NCBI RefSeq assembly: GCF_035222485.1
Contig: NC_085921.1
Location: 2,418,001 to 2,482,000, forward strand
Direction: 5' to 3'
Source of the DNA: Podospora pseudoanserina
Lineage: Eukaryota; Ascomycota; Sordariomycetes; Sordariales; Podosporaceae
DNA: 64,000 bases
This document shows positions 1-11,387 of the stretch, in pieces; position 1 is the first letter of the stretch; every line of letters begins with the position of its first letter. The notes under the pieces were generated by a model. The model was given only the letters and a program-made list of their open reading frames with translations. It ran no database searches and was not told where the DNA came from. The position numbers and the translations under genes are program-made.

Positions 1-775
1 GCTCATGAGATTCACCCATCGTTGTCGTTGTCGTCGGTCGGGCCAGAACATGAGCGCGAGAAGCGCCAAGTGGGGTTACCATTATGTCAAGAGATCCCTA
101 GGGGTCCGTGCAGGGGCACTGAGGGGCAGAGCCCAGAAGCTGTGCGGCGGAGGGGTGATGTGATGAACGATGTCATCTCGCAGAACATTCGAACGCCCCT
201 TTCAACTGGCTGTCAGACAGTCTGATGTTGTCTTTCTCTCGACGGTGCCGCAGACACTTGTTTGTAGCCTCTTGGGCTTGATGGGCTCTGGGAAAGTCCA
301 CATCATCAGGCGCCTGTAAGGTAATGTAAACGCTTGTAAAACGGTCTCTGAGAACCAATGAATATCGTGATTCCGGTCTCCAGGTCCCCATTGCGCAGGC
401 CGCCCCTGCCCAAATCCATCTCCCTTACTGGCGGCCACACGCTGCAACCAAGGAATACTGCAGCTGGACTGCAGCACCTACCAACCACCACCAGAGGCCC
501 CCCACTTGGTCTTTGCCGTAGCTGTTTGTTTCTCTTCCGCTATTTCCTCCCCGTCCCGATTCTCGATAGCTTCTACTCTTGTCTACTTGCTCATAGCTTG
601 CCCAAACACACCCCAACCTCACTTTGTCCAGCTTGAGTCTGTCAAGCGCCCCTTGTACACGCACAACCAAACCCACCACTCCATCTACCCCGCCTTACGA
701 TGCATTTACACTAGGGTCAAGCCCGAACCACCCCGCTGGACCATAGCACCGATACACTCTGAACAAAACGCAAGC
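1..775. other. Upstream region / 5' leader of the first gene
   Basis: No convincing gene is seen here. The frame of the downstream gene stays open back to about 506, but that stretch reads like untranslated leader: pyrimidine-rich and without conserved protein character. The first ATG giving a plausible N-terminus is at 776. The region probably holds the promoter and 5' UTR. Confidence 0.5.
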
Positions 776-3769
776 ATGGGCGATAGGAACATCGAAACTC
801 TCCTCAAGACCGGGTCATGGACCATCCCTTCGCGCTCAAGAAGCCCGCATCCGTATGTATATCATGAGACCTTGGAAGCTCATGTCTCTAACGAGAGCAG
901 TGACCGTCGTCCCTATGAAGACGATCAGCCGTCGAGGTCAAACAACTATCCATCGTCTAGAGATTACAGCGATAGGCCGACTAGAGAGTACAGCGATAGA
1001 CCAGCCAAGCCTTACCACGATGAACCGCCCAAAACATACAACGATGGTCCAACTCGATCATACAACGATATCCCCGCGAGATACCGAGAGACACCGTCTT
1101 ACTACAGCGATGTACGACCGCAATCAAATATCAGCGTCCCGAAGAGCAAACGAGCACCCCGCCCACTTGTCGAAGAGGAGCATGAGTCACTAGCGAAGGA
1201 GTCAGCAGAGTCTCTGGCCGGCGTAGTGTCTGAGGAGGAACCCCCATACCGCGGTGAAGTTGATCAACAGCCTCTCTTGCTCCCGGTTCACGAGCACAAC
1301 CCCGAGAGACGATTTGTGATTATTCCTGGAGCCGGGGAAGATGGGTCCGCAGCCGAGGATGAGCACTATGAGGCCAACACTTGTCGGAAATATGTGATCG
1401 TTCCACCAAACGAAGAGGGAATGGACAAGAAGGAAAGCAAAGATGACAAGGGCGACAGGAAACCTGCCGAGCTACCCAGACGAAAGAGCCACCAAGATCT
1501 GCCCCGTCTGGATACTCACCTCGACGAGCGTGACCAGGATCCGACCGCTCGAGTTCGCCGGTCAAACAGTAGACATGATAGGGAGAAACCAGTTATTGAC
1601 CAGGACTCTCGGGACCGCCCCAGCGCCCGAGACGAACGAAGCGCGAGACCCGGGCCACCACGGGACGATGAACTCCTGACGCCTGCCGTCAAGTATTCCA
1701 ACAGTGCAAGGCGGGACCGGGAATATCGGGCTTATGACACTGGAAAAAGCCCAGCATCTGCCCGAAGTCCCTCTACCAGAGGTGACCGGGTCGATCCGAG
1801 AACTACATCTGGCAACCGAGGATCATCAACTCGACTAGATCCTGGTTATCCCCCTAGCGCCGGAGGTCATAAGAGAGCATCCTCCACTGTCAGCGGACCC
1901 CCCCGTGATGACCGAACTCGGGACAGGCCGCGGTCGATGGTCTACCCTATTGGAAATTTTGAAGGCTTTGATGACGGCGGTGCTGATGACATCATGTCGT
2001 TCATGGCGCCCGGCATCAACTTTGATCCATCACGGAAGAAACCCGAGACCTCACCCCAAAGAGGGCCTCAAAGTTCTCAACATCGCAACCACCGTGCCGG
2101 GGAAGGCATGCCAATCCCTCAAGCTTATGTTGCACGCCATGGCCGTTCCAACACTCGCGAGAGGAATGACTATTCTAGTGATGATAACCACCGTGGACGT
2201 CGGCAACCCCGGGGAGAACGGCCATATCCAACACATCCGTCGATGGAGCCGGAGTATCCTCCAGAGATGGTTTCACCTGAGCAAGCCAGAGCACCGAAGC
2301 CAAGGACCGGCTCGCCCTTGCCTTTCCCCACTGATGATTCACCAGACCCTAGTCCGCAACACGCAACTTTCCCAAGACACACCCGAGGCAGGTCGGATTA
2401 CCGCTCAAACTCGCCCTCGCCGCCCAGACGGAGAGGTACGGGGCATGGCCGAGATGCCAGCATGAGCACCTCTTCCCAGCCCGGATCGATGGCAGGCTCT
2501 CTTGGAAGGACCAACGGGTTGGACAGCAGAAGACCGCAGGCCAAGAACCCAGCAATCGGCATTCTGCGACAAGAATCGTCTCTTGATCCCAAATCACCAG
2601 TGATGTATTGGCAAAAGGGCCGTTTTGATCCTCTTGATGAGACTTCCAGCCCGGCCGCCCAGGTCGTTTCCGTTCGCCGGTATCTGGAGGACGCAGGCAA
2701 GGGGTTACTTCCTCAGTTACCAACCTGCCACTTCCAGAACCCCACCTCGCCGTACAAAGCATCCGAAGCCGGGCAGTGGATGACGCTCCAACGCGCAGAG
2801 AACTTTATCATCTGTCCTGACTGCTACAAAGATGTCTTTGCCAATTCCACATACCAACATCTGTTCTTCCCTGCCCCACCACCCCAGCAGCCTGTATCGT
2901 GCGACTTTGGTAGTCAGTTCTGGTACCGTATCGCCTTTATCCTCTCGTTGAAACACAACCATACGGACCTTCGCCTGTTGCAAGCTGCCTCCCTGGTCGC
3001 TGCTCGGCATCAGCCCTGCGCTGGAGGTGTACGAGCCACGAGAATCTGGTACGGCATTCTGTCGCCCAACTCGCGACATCCGCGCCCCATCCCGGGGTTC
3101 GAAGTCTGCTCTTCGTGCGCCAAAACCTGCGAGGCCTTGCTGCCCAACTTGGCGGGGGTGTTTGTCCCACTGGATAACAATGAGCCGATGAAGGGCACAT
3201 GTGAAATGCATTACTCCCCCGATAGAAAACGGTTCATGGATCTGTGGGACCATCTGGAGGGGGTGAGCGATCAGGCTGTCAAGATGATGATGGCGCCGGA
3301 CTTGGTGCTGTTGGCGGACAAGGTACGGGATACGGTTCACTATGAGGAGTGCAAGAGGAACACGCCGTTGAGAAATAAGAAATGGTTCATGATGGAGAGA
3401 CTGCCGGAGATGACGGTTTGTGGGGAGTGTTTTTGGGAGGTGGTGGTGCCGTTGCTGGAGCAGGACAGACAGGATGGAGGGGATGTGAAGGGGGAGATCC
3501 CGAGGAACTTTTACAAGCACATGCAGAGGGTGGAGGGGCTGGCGAGTTGTCAGTTGTATAGTGAGAGGATGAGGAATGTGTTTAGGCTGGCGGCGGAGCG
3601 TGCGGATTGGAGGTTTTTGGAGAAGGAGGTGTTGGAGAGGATGAGGGCGATTGTGGAGATTGAAAAGAGGTACAAGGTGTTGATGGAGATGAAGAGGGAG
3701 GGGGCGGATGAGGAGATGGTGGAGGGGGAGGTGCAGGAGTTGATTAGGAAGTTGAAGGTTGTAGAGTAG
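776..3769 (+). CDS. Conserved fungal hypothetical protein, disordered N-terminus and Cys-rich C-terminal domain (997 aa)
   Basis: Single-exon frame; I do not recognise a named family. I chose the ATG at 776 because the frame upstream (506-775) looks untranslated. Residues 1 to about 640 are low complexity, rich in Arg, Asp, Ser and Pro and probably disordered, with a degenerate tandem repeat near residues 60-105. From about residue 650 to the end the sequence becomes globular and Cys/Trp/aromatic-rich. It carries pairs of the CxxC type (ICPDC, CSSC, CGEC) and single Cys residues that could bind zinc, and it ends in a charged helical stretch rich in Glu, Arg and Met that could be a coiled coil. 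No signal peptide or membrane span is obvious. The last 500 nt of coding sequence are strikingly G-rich. That it is a real gene is likely from its length and domain-like C-terminus; its function is unknown. Confidence 0.8.
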   Translation: MGDRNIETLLKTGSWTIPSRSRSPHPYVYHETLEAHVSNESSDRRPYEDDQPSRSNNYPSSRDYSDRPTREYSDRPAKPYHDEPPKTYNDGPTRSYNDIPARYRETPSYYSDVRPQSNISVPKSKRAPRPLVEEEHESLAKESAESLAGVVSEEEPPYRGEVDQQPLLLPVHEHNPERRFVIIPGAGEDGSAAEDEHYEANTCRKYVIVPPNEEGMDKKESKDDKGDRKPAELPRRKSHQDLPRLDTHLDERDQDPTARVRRSNSRHDREKPVIDQDSRDRPSARDERSARPGPPRDDELLTPAVKYSNSARRDREYRAYDTGKSPASARSPSTRGDRVDPRTTSGNRGSSTRLDPGYPPSAGGHKRASSTVSGPPRDDRTRDRPRSMVYPIGNFEGFDDGGADDIMSFMAPGINFDPSRKKPETSPQRGPQSSQHRNHRAGEGMPIPQAYVARHGRSNTRERNDYSSDDNHRGRRQPRGERPYPTHPSMEPEYPPEMVSPEQARAPKPRTGSPLPFPTDDSPDPSPQHATFPRHTRGRSDYRSNSPSPPRRRGTGHGRDASMSTSSQPGSMAGSLGRTNGLDSRRPQAKNPAIGILRQESSLDPKSPVMYWQKGRFDPLDETSSPAAQVVSVRRYLEDAGKGLLPQLPTCHFQNPTSPYKASEAGQWMTLQRAENFIICPDCYKDVFANSTYQHLFFPAPPPQQPVSCDFGSQFWYRIAFILSLKHNHTDLRLLQAASLVAARHQPCAGGVRATRIWYGILSPNSRHPRPIPGFEVCSSCAKTCEALLPNLAGVFVPLDNNEPMKGTCEMHYSPDRKRFMDLWDHLEGVSDQAVKMMMAPDLVLLADKVRDTVHYEECKRNTPLRNKKWFMMERLPEMTVCGECFWEVVVPLLEQDRQDGGDVKGEIPRNFYKHMQRVEGLASCQLYSERMRNVFRLAAERADWRFLEKEVLERMRAIVEIEKRYKVLMEMKREGADEEMVEGEVQELIRKLKVVE
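956..1090 (+). repeat. Degenerate tandem repeat encoding a Tyr-Asp-Pro decapeptide-like unit
   Basis: About five imperfect copies, 24-30 nt each, of a unit coding for Tyr/His-x-Asp-x-Pro followed by three or four residues (for example EYSDRPAKP, YHDEPPKT, YNDGPTRS). The phase is kept, so the repeat expands within the protein without breaking the frame. Confidence 0.6.
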
Positions 3770-4307
3770 AGGAATGGTTTCTTTTGTGAATATTTTATTC
3801 GAAGACATAGAGGAGGCAAGATACCAGATATGTTTACGTTTGAGAGATAGTTTACAGAGTTAGGAGAAGACAGAAGAGAGACCACCCCTAACGCCGCCAA
3901 TGCTTTTCATCGATGGTGAATTGATGGCGGTTGATGCTGATTTAGGAAGTTTGATGATGATGAAAGTGAGGACGGTGCTGCCGGCTGCCTGCCAGCCGAG
4001 TTGCCAGCTGGGCTCAGGTGGACTCCCACCACCCTTTCGGCCTAGCGCAGATTAGGGCCAGTGGGTTGTGCACTGGCGACCCCACGGGCACACGCTCTGC
4101 GAAATATTGCAAAATTTCAATTGGAGCTGCAGCTTGGTCCCGACTTTTTCGAACTTCAACAACCAGCCCACCGACCAGGTAAGCAAACGCCCTTCCTCCT
4201 GTCCAGCCCGACGAGAAATTGCGGAAGCTCTCCCAAAATCAACATCCAACTGATTCGAACCCAAAAACTAACAGCCTCTTTCGACACTTGTCCCAGCACC
4301 GGACAAG
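3770..4307. other. Spacer with RPL4 promoter, 5' UTR and probable leader intron
   Basis: This lies between two tandem genes. A likely intron in the RPL4 5' UTR runs from about 4179 (GTAAGC donor) to about 4296 (CAG acceptor), with a CTAAC branch-point-like element near 4268. Leader introns are common in ribosomal protein genes. The start codon follows 12 nt downstream of the acceptor. No other coding signal is seen. Confidence 0.5.
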
Positions 4308-5643
4308 ATGGCCTCCAGACCGACTGTCACCGTTCTCGGCGCCGATGGCAAGGCCACCGGCGCCACTGAGGTCCTCCCCAAGGTCTTCAGCGCCCCTATC
4401 CGCCCGGATATCGTCAAGCACGTCCACACCGGCATGGCCAAGAACAAGAGACAGCCCTACTCCGTCTCCGAGAAGGCTGGTCACCAGACCTCTGCCGAGT
4501 CTTGGGGCACTGGTGAGTCGAATTCTTTATGGGTTGTGGGAATCGGGGGAGCACGAGAGAGAGAGGGGGAAGGAAATATGGGGTTGGGCGGTCGATAGAG
4601 ACGAGAAAACGAGGAACACCATGCGAGACGAAAACGAGGGGGGGGAGGGGGAATATCGTCAAAAAGTTGGGTATGGAATGCTGATTGAGGATGAAATCTA
4701 GGTCGCGCTGTCGCCCGTATCCCCCGTGTCTCCGGCGGTGGTACTCACCGTGCCGGTCAGGCCGCCTTCGGTAACATGTGCCGTTCCGGTCGCATGTTCG
4801 CCCCTACCAAGATCTGGCGCAAGTGGCACGTCAAGGTCAACCAGGGCCAGAAGTATGTGATATCGAAATTCCGAGGAGATTTGGGACGTTGGGTTTCTAA
4901 CAGGTTTTGACAGGCGTTTCGCTACCGCTTCCGCTCTTGCTGCCTCTGCCGTCGCTCCTCTCCTGATGGCCCGTGGCCACCAGGTCTCTACCGTTCCCGA
5001 GGTTCCCCTCGTCATCGACTCCGCCGCTTTCGGTGTTGCCTCCAAGACTGCCGCTGCCGTCGGTCTCCTCAAGGCTGTCGGTGCCGGTCCCGAGCTCGAG
5101 AAGGTCAAGGCTTCCAAGAAGCTCCGTGCCGGTAAGGGTAAGCTCAGAGGCCGCCGCCACCGCCAGCGCCGTGGTCCTCTTGTCGTCTACTCTCCCAGCA
5201 CCGACGGCAAGGAGCTCGTCCAGGGCTTCCGCAACATCCCCGGTGTCGAGACCAGCCCCGTCGATGCCCTCAACCTCCTCCAGCTCGCCCCCGGTGGCCA
5301 CCTCGGCCGCTTCGTCATCTGGACTTCCGCCGCCATCAAGGAGCTTGATGCCGTCTACGAGTCCAAGAAGGGCTTCTTCCTCCCCTCCAACGTTGTCGCC
5401 AACGCCGACCTTACCCGTCTCATCAACTCTTCCGAAATCCAGTCAGTCCTCCGCGCCCCCAAGGGTGAGGCCAAGACCAAGCGTGGCCACGTCCTCAAGA
5501 AGAACCCTCTGCGCAACAAGCAGGTTCAGCTCCGTCTTAACCCCTATGCCGCCACCTTTGCCAGGGAGAAGCTCGGCGAGGTCAAGGAGGAGGGCAAGCC
5601 TGTTCGCGTCAAGGCTGACTTCCTTGGTCAGCTCAAGGAGTAA
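4308..5643 (+). CDS. RPL4: 60S ribosomal protein L4 (uL4)
   Basis: Three exons: 4308-4512, 4702-4852 and 4914-5643 (1086 nt, 361 aa, close to the 362 aa of yeast Rpl4). The donors are GTGAGT and GTATGT, the acceptors CTAG and ACAG, and the frame joins cleanly. The product is a cytosolic large-subunit protein lining the polypeptide exit tunnel. The sequence shows the family's N-terminal globular part ([10 protein letters not shown]...), the internal loop with [18 protein letters not shown] that reaches into the tunnel, the basic stretch [17 protein letters not shown], and the eukaryote-specific C-terminal extension ending FLGQLKE. Codon use is extremely C-ending (GTC, GCC, CTC, AAG), as expected for a very highly expressed gene. 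It converges with the phosphatase gene downstream. Confidence 0.97.
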
Positions 5644-6160
5644 GCTGCTGGTGGAGTGGAAAAGGGAAAAGAGCGACTGGTTGTGGGTACTTTTATCGGC
5701 GTAACGGATAATGGCATCTACGCGTCACATCAATGAATTCTGATACCAGATTTTGGCCAGGTGGCTGTTGTGATTGGTGACGTGTGACCATGCATGATGA
5801 TTTTCAGCGTAGCAATAAGACTTTGTCTGAGCCTCACGATATGCCTGTCCAGAGTTTTGATTGTTATTTTGTGTTGTACGTCTTTGGGGATTTTGCAAAT
5901 ATCCAGTTCATCCGACAGCCGTCAAAATGCCATCAAAAGGAGCCAAATCCAGTCATGAACAATTACCAGGCAGGTACTTTGATATGCGTTTCGAGGTAAT
6001 ATGTGCTTGATTATGTCTGTTCCTTGTCTACGCTAGATCTCGTATACCCTGACTGTATGTACCCTGTCTCCATGTGTGAGGTATGTTTGTGTATCGCTCG
6101 AAGAATATATATACGTTTCTTGAACCCCCTTCCCGTTTCCCAGCCTTTGTTTTTTCCATC
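5644..6160. other. Convergent 3' intergenic region
   Basis: This lies between the stop codons of RPL4 (+) and the phosphatase-like gene (-). It should hold both 3' UTRs. It is AT-richer than the coding DNA. The short open frames in it have no recognisable character. Confidence 0.6.
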
Positions 6161-7525
6161 TCAAATCCCCACCTCCTTCCCCATCTGAACCACGATCACG
6201 TCCCCCTCCTCCAAATCCGACGACGACGCCGAGGGTGAAGCTGGTGATATCCCCACGTCCTTTTCTTTTGCATCATTATCATCCTCCCCCCGGCAGAGTA
6301 GGATCTCCCTCAACCGCTCCCGCTTCTGCTCCCCGAACCCGATGGCATCCAGGTACCCGTCCACGCCCCCGTAGGTTGCGTCCAGCCAGGAGATCACCGA
6401 CGATACCATGGCTTGGTCTGTCTCGGCGAACGAGTCGGGGAGGCCGACCTCGCGGACCTCGGCGAGGCGGATGGAGCGGATGAGGGGGGAGGTAGAGTTT
6501 GTGAGGTGGTAGTCGTGGGTTATGGCTTGGACTGGGGTGTGGAGGATGAGGAGGATGAGGAGGGTCAGGAGGCCGGTGCGGTCTTTTCCTTGGGTGCAGT
6601 GGATTATTTTGGGATGGCCGGAGAGGCAGGAGGAGAGGCAGAGGGAGATGGAGGGGGAGGAGTGGGAGAGGGTGTTGAGGGAGAGGGAGGGAGGCCTAGC
6701 GGGCCGAGAGCGTGGGTTGAGATTAGGGAGATTGCGTGGGGGCGGGAGAGGGGTAGAGGAAGAGGAATTTACTGGGTTCTCTTGTCAGTTACCGGGGTTG
6801 GGGGGGGGGGGCGGTATAGAGAGGTTGAAATGATAGGGTGGATGAAACGTGAAGATGAGGCTGGTTTTGAGGTCTTGATGGTGGAATAGGTCGAGGTAAT
6901 AGAAAGGGTGTCTTACAAGATGTTGAACCAGGATAGTTGCCAGAGGAGGAAGAGCTCAAAGCGGCGGGAGGGGAGGATGATTCGGGTGTAGGTGATGCCG
7001 GGGATTTTGAGGGGGAGGTTCTTTTGGAGGAATTTGTGCTTTTCTTGGGCATTGAGGTGCTCGGTTCTGTGGGGAGGTTAGTATGAGATTAGATGAGAGA
7101 CATACAACAGCATTATGTGGAAAGCAGTCTGTCTAGGTATACATGACCCAAGACATTGGCAAGGTGACCAGTGTAACATGAACAAAAAGTACATTCAGAG
7201 TTCTTGATCAGAAGAAAAGATAGTAAATAGGGGCAGTACTTTGAGCGGAGATCAATCACCGATTTGATGCCATAGACCTCTGTGAGACGGATCCTGTCTT
7301 TGTACGAAGCATCGTCCAATTTTGCCGAACGGAAAAGAATGCCTTCTTTGAGTACTCTATGGAATCAATGTTAATCACACTGCATCTACACGACTTGTAA
7401 GAATGTGGACTTCTCTACTTCTTCCCCAGAAATGCATTCACCGTCTTGCCGACATCACGAAAGTTGATAATGCCGTCAAACTCATTGTACTCGGTGTCCT
7501 CGAGTTCGGACCATGTATCAAGCAT
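6161..7525 (-). CDS. Tyrosine-phosphatase-like protein (Y_phosphatase3 / Siw14-type fold)
   Basis: Minus-strand model with four exons: 7525-7419, 7356-7240, 7066-6917 and 6695-6161 (909 nt, 302 aa). Exon 1 encodes the N-terminal hallmark INFRDVGKTVN. Exon 2 carries SVIDLRSK, and exon 4 the catalytic P-loop IHCTQGKDRTG with the CX5R signature (Cys nucleophile, Arg) and the general-acid-region Asp. The C-terminus DATYGGVDGYL is typical of this fungal and bacterial family, which dephosphorylates phosphotyrosine or inositol phosphates. The donor of intron 2 (GTACTG) is weak, and intron 3 as modelled is long (221 nt). Conserved-looking sequence that normally precedes the P-loop lies inside intron 3 in two other frames, so the gene may have frameshifts, sequence errors or a different splice pattern here. 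It is divergently transcribed from EIS1. Confidence 0.72.
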
Positions 7526-8758
7526 GGTGATATGCCCAGGGCTTGGAGGAGGCAAAGCTTTACACGCGATTGGCTAGTTCGGGAGTCGATGCTCTGGGCG
7601 GTCATGTGAAGGCTGCTTGATGGCTTGGAGCTTGTTGTGAACAAGTGGTGAGCTGTTTTGCTCGATCACGAGTCAAGGGTTTCGAGGCGGCGCACAGACG
7701 ACGTTTCGTGATCGCCAATGGTGAGTGAGCCCGGCGGAGTGGATAGCAGGGGTGAATTACAGTGGGGTTTTGGCGTAGGGCGGGGTTGGGGATGTGAGTG
7801 CATCACGACACACATCACGGGTTTTTGGAAGACAGAAGAGACAGAGAGATTTTGAAAGTGTACTTGTCATTGTGGCATTTGCTACTTCGTATTTCCTTAT
7901 TTCCGGGGAGGAAGGTAGGCAACTTTGGGATAGGCGAGAACGGGTGTCGCCGGAAATGCTATGTGGTATTATGTCTCCCAGTACTACCGCCTGCACCAGT
8001 GGTTGTTCGGTTCTTCAGACATCCCGAAGTACATAGAACAGGCTGATGTCGATGAAGCAGAAGGGACCTACAGGTATTTCAACGATGTGTGGCTTTCTCA
8101 ATGCCAAGCCACCCATGGCCTGTGCAGCAGCTGATGGTTGCTGTGGCGGCGCTGGGCGGGGATCCCAAGCCACCTGAACTCAGCTGCTTCTGGCACTCGC
8201 AGCGGGTCAACTGCAGGGTTGCACTGCAGCTGTCGACGGTGTGAGAGGGCGAGCTGCTGATGAGGGCGATGACGTCGGCCAGGCTAGATGACGATGCTTT
8301 GTCCAGCAAGCCGCCGAACGGCCAACAGTCTGGAGATGAAGGCCGTCTTATCTCATGGAACACAAAGCCCTCATAGCCTAGAACTGGGTCCAGCTCCATT
8401 TCTTTTTGCCCAACATCAGACCAACTCTGCCGGCCCTTATGATTGCGCTCATCAGACAATCCAATACAAACGCTGAGACCGACCTATCCGACCAGGCTGT
8501 CTATCAATCTATTGCCTACCTATTCTCACCACCGAGCTGGCTATCCCATCTCACCGATCACCTGCATCTTTTGTTGTGCCTGGAATATTGAATTTTGTCT
8601 ACAGCACAACTCACTGCCTACGTAAAGTCGCAAATCATCTCCGCCATCTGCCTGAACTGGGACTTTGGGCTTTTCTTGTGCAACTTCGTTTTTCCACTCA
8701 CGAATCTCAATCAATTGCGCAACCTTCATACCTAAACATTCACAACATACATAGCGCA
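7526..8758. other. Bidirectional promoter region, phosphatase / EIS1
   Basis: The 1.2 kb between two divergent start codons. No convincing coding sequence is seen. The EIS1-proximal 300 nt are pyrimidine-rich with ACAACATAC-like sequence just before the ATG, as expected of a 5' leader. Confidence 0.5.
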
Positions 8759-11387
8759 ATGGTGTCGGCGTCACTAACCACACACGGGGTCGCACCTCGT
8801 CCCATAGCTCCGAGTAAGTTCCTTGCGGAGGTTCCTTCCTCTGACTTGCCCCATTGTTGACGTCAACTTACAACTCTGCAGATAATACGGGCCGCCTGAG
8901 ATATGCAAACGCCGAAGACCTTCCCGGCTACCCATCTGCTGGACTGACCGAGGGGAGCGCTGCTGCTGCGAGTGCTGCTGCCACACTAGGCTGGGCAAAC
9001 AGAAAACCGACAGAAGTCTGGAAGCCCAACTCCAACATCACCAGTACATCCGCCTCAACCGCCGCGCTCTTGGCTGCCGGCAACAAGACATCACCAGTCG
9101 GCCGTGAGAACCAGCCCGTTGGCACCGCCGGATCTCAAGCCGCTGTGGCTGCTAGTTCAGCACAACGGCAACCGAAAGCACCATCATCACCGCCATCGCA
9201 GTGGGTGTCGTCAGCGGCAAACCTGGCTTTTAGTGCTAACAAACCGCCGCCGCCGCCAGCCATCACCGTATCAAATGCAGCTGGGACGACCCCGGAACCA
9301 GCTACTCTTGGGAGGCAGAACTCTCTGCGCGCTGCCAAGGGGGCCATGGCAGGTTTGAGACCACGAGCAAAGTCGACTCCTCAACCTGTGGTGCAAGAGA
9401 CATATCCTGACCAAGCGAACTCCGCTTCGAATGCCCTGAGCGCTGCCACAATAGCACACCGACCAACGCTATCCGAAACGGGAGGAGCCGTTCCATTCAC
9501 CACCATGGACAGGAGGATGTTTACTTCGAACCCACCCGTCAGGCGTGAAGTGGAGGAAAAGCAGAGAGCCGATGTGCTTCATGCTTCAGCAGTGGCCATG
9601 GCCAAGAGAATGTATAACCAACAGCAACGTCGGACAGAGGAGAGCACGAAAGCACATGCCCGATCCTCATCATTCCCCCGACACGGCCCAAATCGCCCAC
9701 TAGATGCCGATGAAGAACCTCCCGTCATGCATAATAACCTGCAGGAGGCAGCATATCGATTGGCGCAGGAACGCCTTGCTAAACTGCAGGAGGAGCATCA
9801 GAAGAATCGGAACATGTCGGACTATTATGGAACACCAGGAGGGCCAAGCCGCACCAAGTTCGGAACGATCAGAGGGAGGCTCACTAGGAAACGCTCCTCT
9901 AGTGACGGAGATCTCCTCGAGGACCAACGACGTTCCCAGCACATCCGGAAGCAAATGTCGATGCTGAATAGCAAGCTGTCCGAGGTCGATGAAGAGAAAC
10001 GAGCCAAGGACCGGCAAGCTTTACTTGCCGCTGCTCAACGCAACGTACGGGCTCAACTTCACGACATGGACGAGAAGGTGCTGGCAGAAAAGGGCGGAAT
10101 CAAGGCGAAGCCCATGGGTGACTGGGAACGCAAAGCCTTGATAGCTGCTCAGACGAGGTTCGACGAGAACAATACTTCGTATCACTCTGGGAAGATTGAT
10201 ATCGGTGGTGGAAAGTTTATGGACCAGTCTGAGGTGGACGCGATTGCCGCCAGAAAGGTTCAACCTTTGCTGGACGAAATTAACGAGAGGGCTGAACGTG
10301 AACAGGCGAGATTAGAGGAGGAGCGTCTGGAAGAAGAGAGACGGCGGGAAGAGGCTGAGAGGGAAAGGCTGAGAGAGAAAGAGGTACAAGATATTCATAA
10401 GAAACTCAAAGGTATGTTACTCCTCTCTTCCAGTGTCGTCTCAGCTGCTAACATTTTCAAGACCAACAGAAGGAAGACGAAAAGGCTCGCAAAGCTGAGC
10501 TCAAGGAAGAAAACAAGAGACGCAAGGAGGAAATCAAAGCCATCAAACAGGAGCATAAGCTGGCGGCGATGGAGGGTAAACAGAAGGAGAAGGAGGTGAT
10601 TGGCCCCCCACCAGCAGTTGACACCGAAGAGACAGCCGTCGAGCCCGTCGCCGAGCCATCACCGGAGACAGAGGACAAGCAACCCACCACCGCGCACCGG
10701 CACGCCCTCTCCATCAGCTTCCCCCGCCGGAAAAAGATCACCAAAGAAACACCCTCCTCACCTGAAAAATCCCCCAAATCAGAAGGAGAATCCCACGGCA
10801 AAGTCCGCACCTGGCTTCTATCCCGGCTCCCCCGTCCTCGCGCCAAATCCTCCAGCGCAGCAGAAGGCCCCAACGACCCAAGCACAGCCAAAAAAGGGGC
10901 CTTCATAGGCGGAGCAGCCCTTGCTCGCTTGGTACACAACAACTCCAGCTCCCCATCCGTAGCCGGCTCCCAACCCCAGGCAGCGATTAACCGCCCTTCC
11001 ACCTCGGGAGCAGACAACCTTGGAACTAGCTCCTCCCTGCACGAAGTCGCGATGGCAGGCAGACCACAACCCCACGACGAGCCCGGGGAGGCAAGTGGGC
11101 TGAACCCTCCTCCACCTGCGATTGTCCGTCCGGTTACGCCAGCGAGGACGATATCGCAAGTTAGCGTGCCTGTCTCGGATGTCTCGGAGAGGACGGTGAG
11201 CAGTTTGAGTAGTAGTGATGACGGGCATACGGTGGATAAGTTTGTCGAGGCTAGGAGTCAGCTGGGGAGTCCGCTGACGCCGCCGAGGACGCTGGGTGGG
11301 AGGTTGGGGGTTCCTGTTGCGGGGAGCAATGGGAGGTCGAGTCCGTTGGGGAGGGAGTCGAGGTTTTCGGAGAATTTGTCGGAGTAG
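8759..11387 (+). CDS. EIS1: Eisosome protein 1 homologue
   Basis: Three exons: 8759-8813, 8882-10411 and 10462-11387 (2511 nt, 836 aa). The introns are 68 and 50 nt with GTAAGT and GTATGT donors, and the frame is kept. The N-terminus has the Eis1 signature: LRYANAEDLPGYPSAGL followed by an Ala-rich helix and WANRKPTEVWKP. The central part carries AYRLAQERLAKLQEEH. A long charged coiled coil follows (about residues 480-620, rich in Glu, Arg, Lys) and then a disordered Ser/Pro-rich tail. In yeast Eis1 is a peripheral component of eisosomes, the plasma-membrane furrows organised by Pil1/Lsp1, and is phosphorylated; the many Ser/Arg motifs here would allow the same. The end of the coding region turns strongly G-rich. 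Identification rests on remembered family motifs. Confidence 0.88.

Noticed and set aside
2717-3808. 363-codon minus-strand frame opposite the first gene
   Set aside because: Its Leu/His/Pro-rich translation is what the complement of a G-rich coding strand gives; it has no start context or domain.
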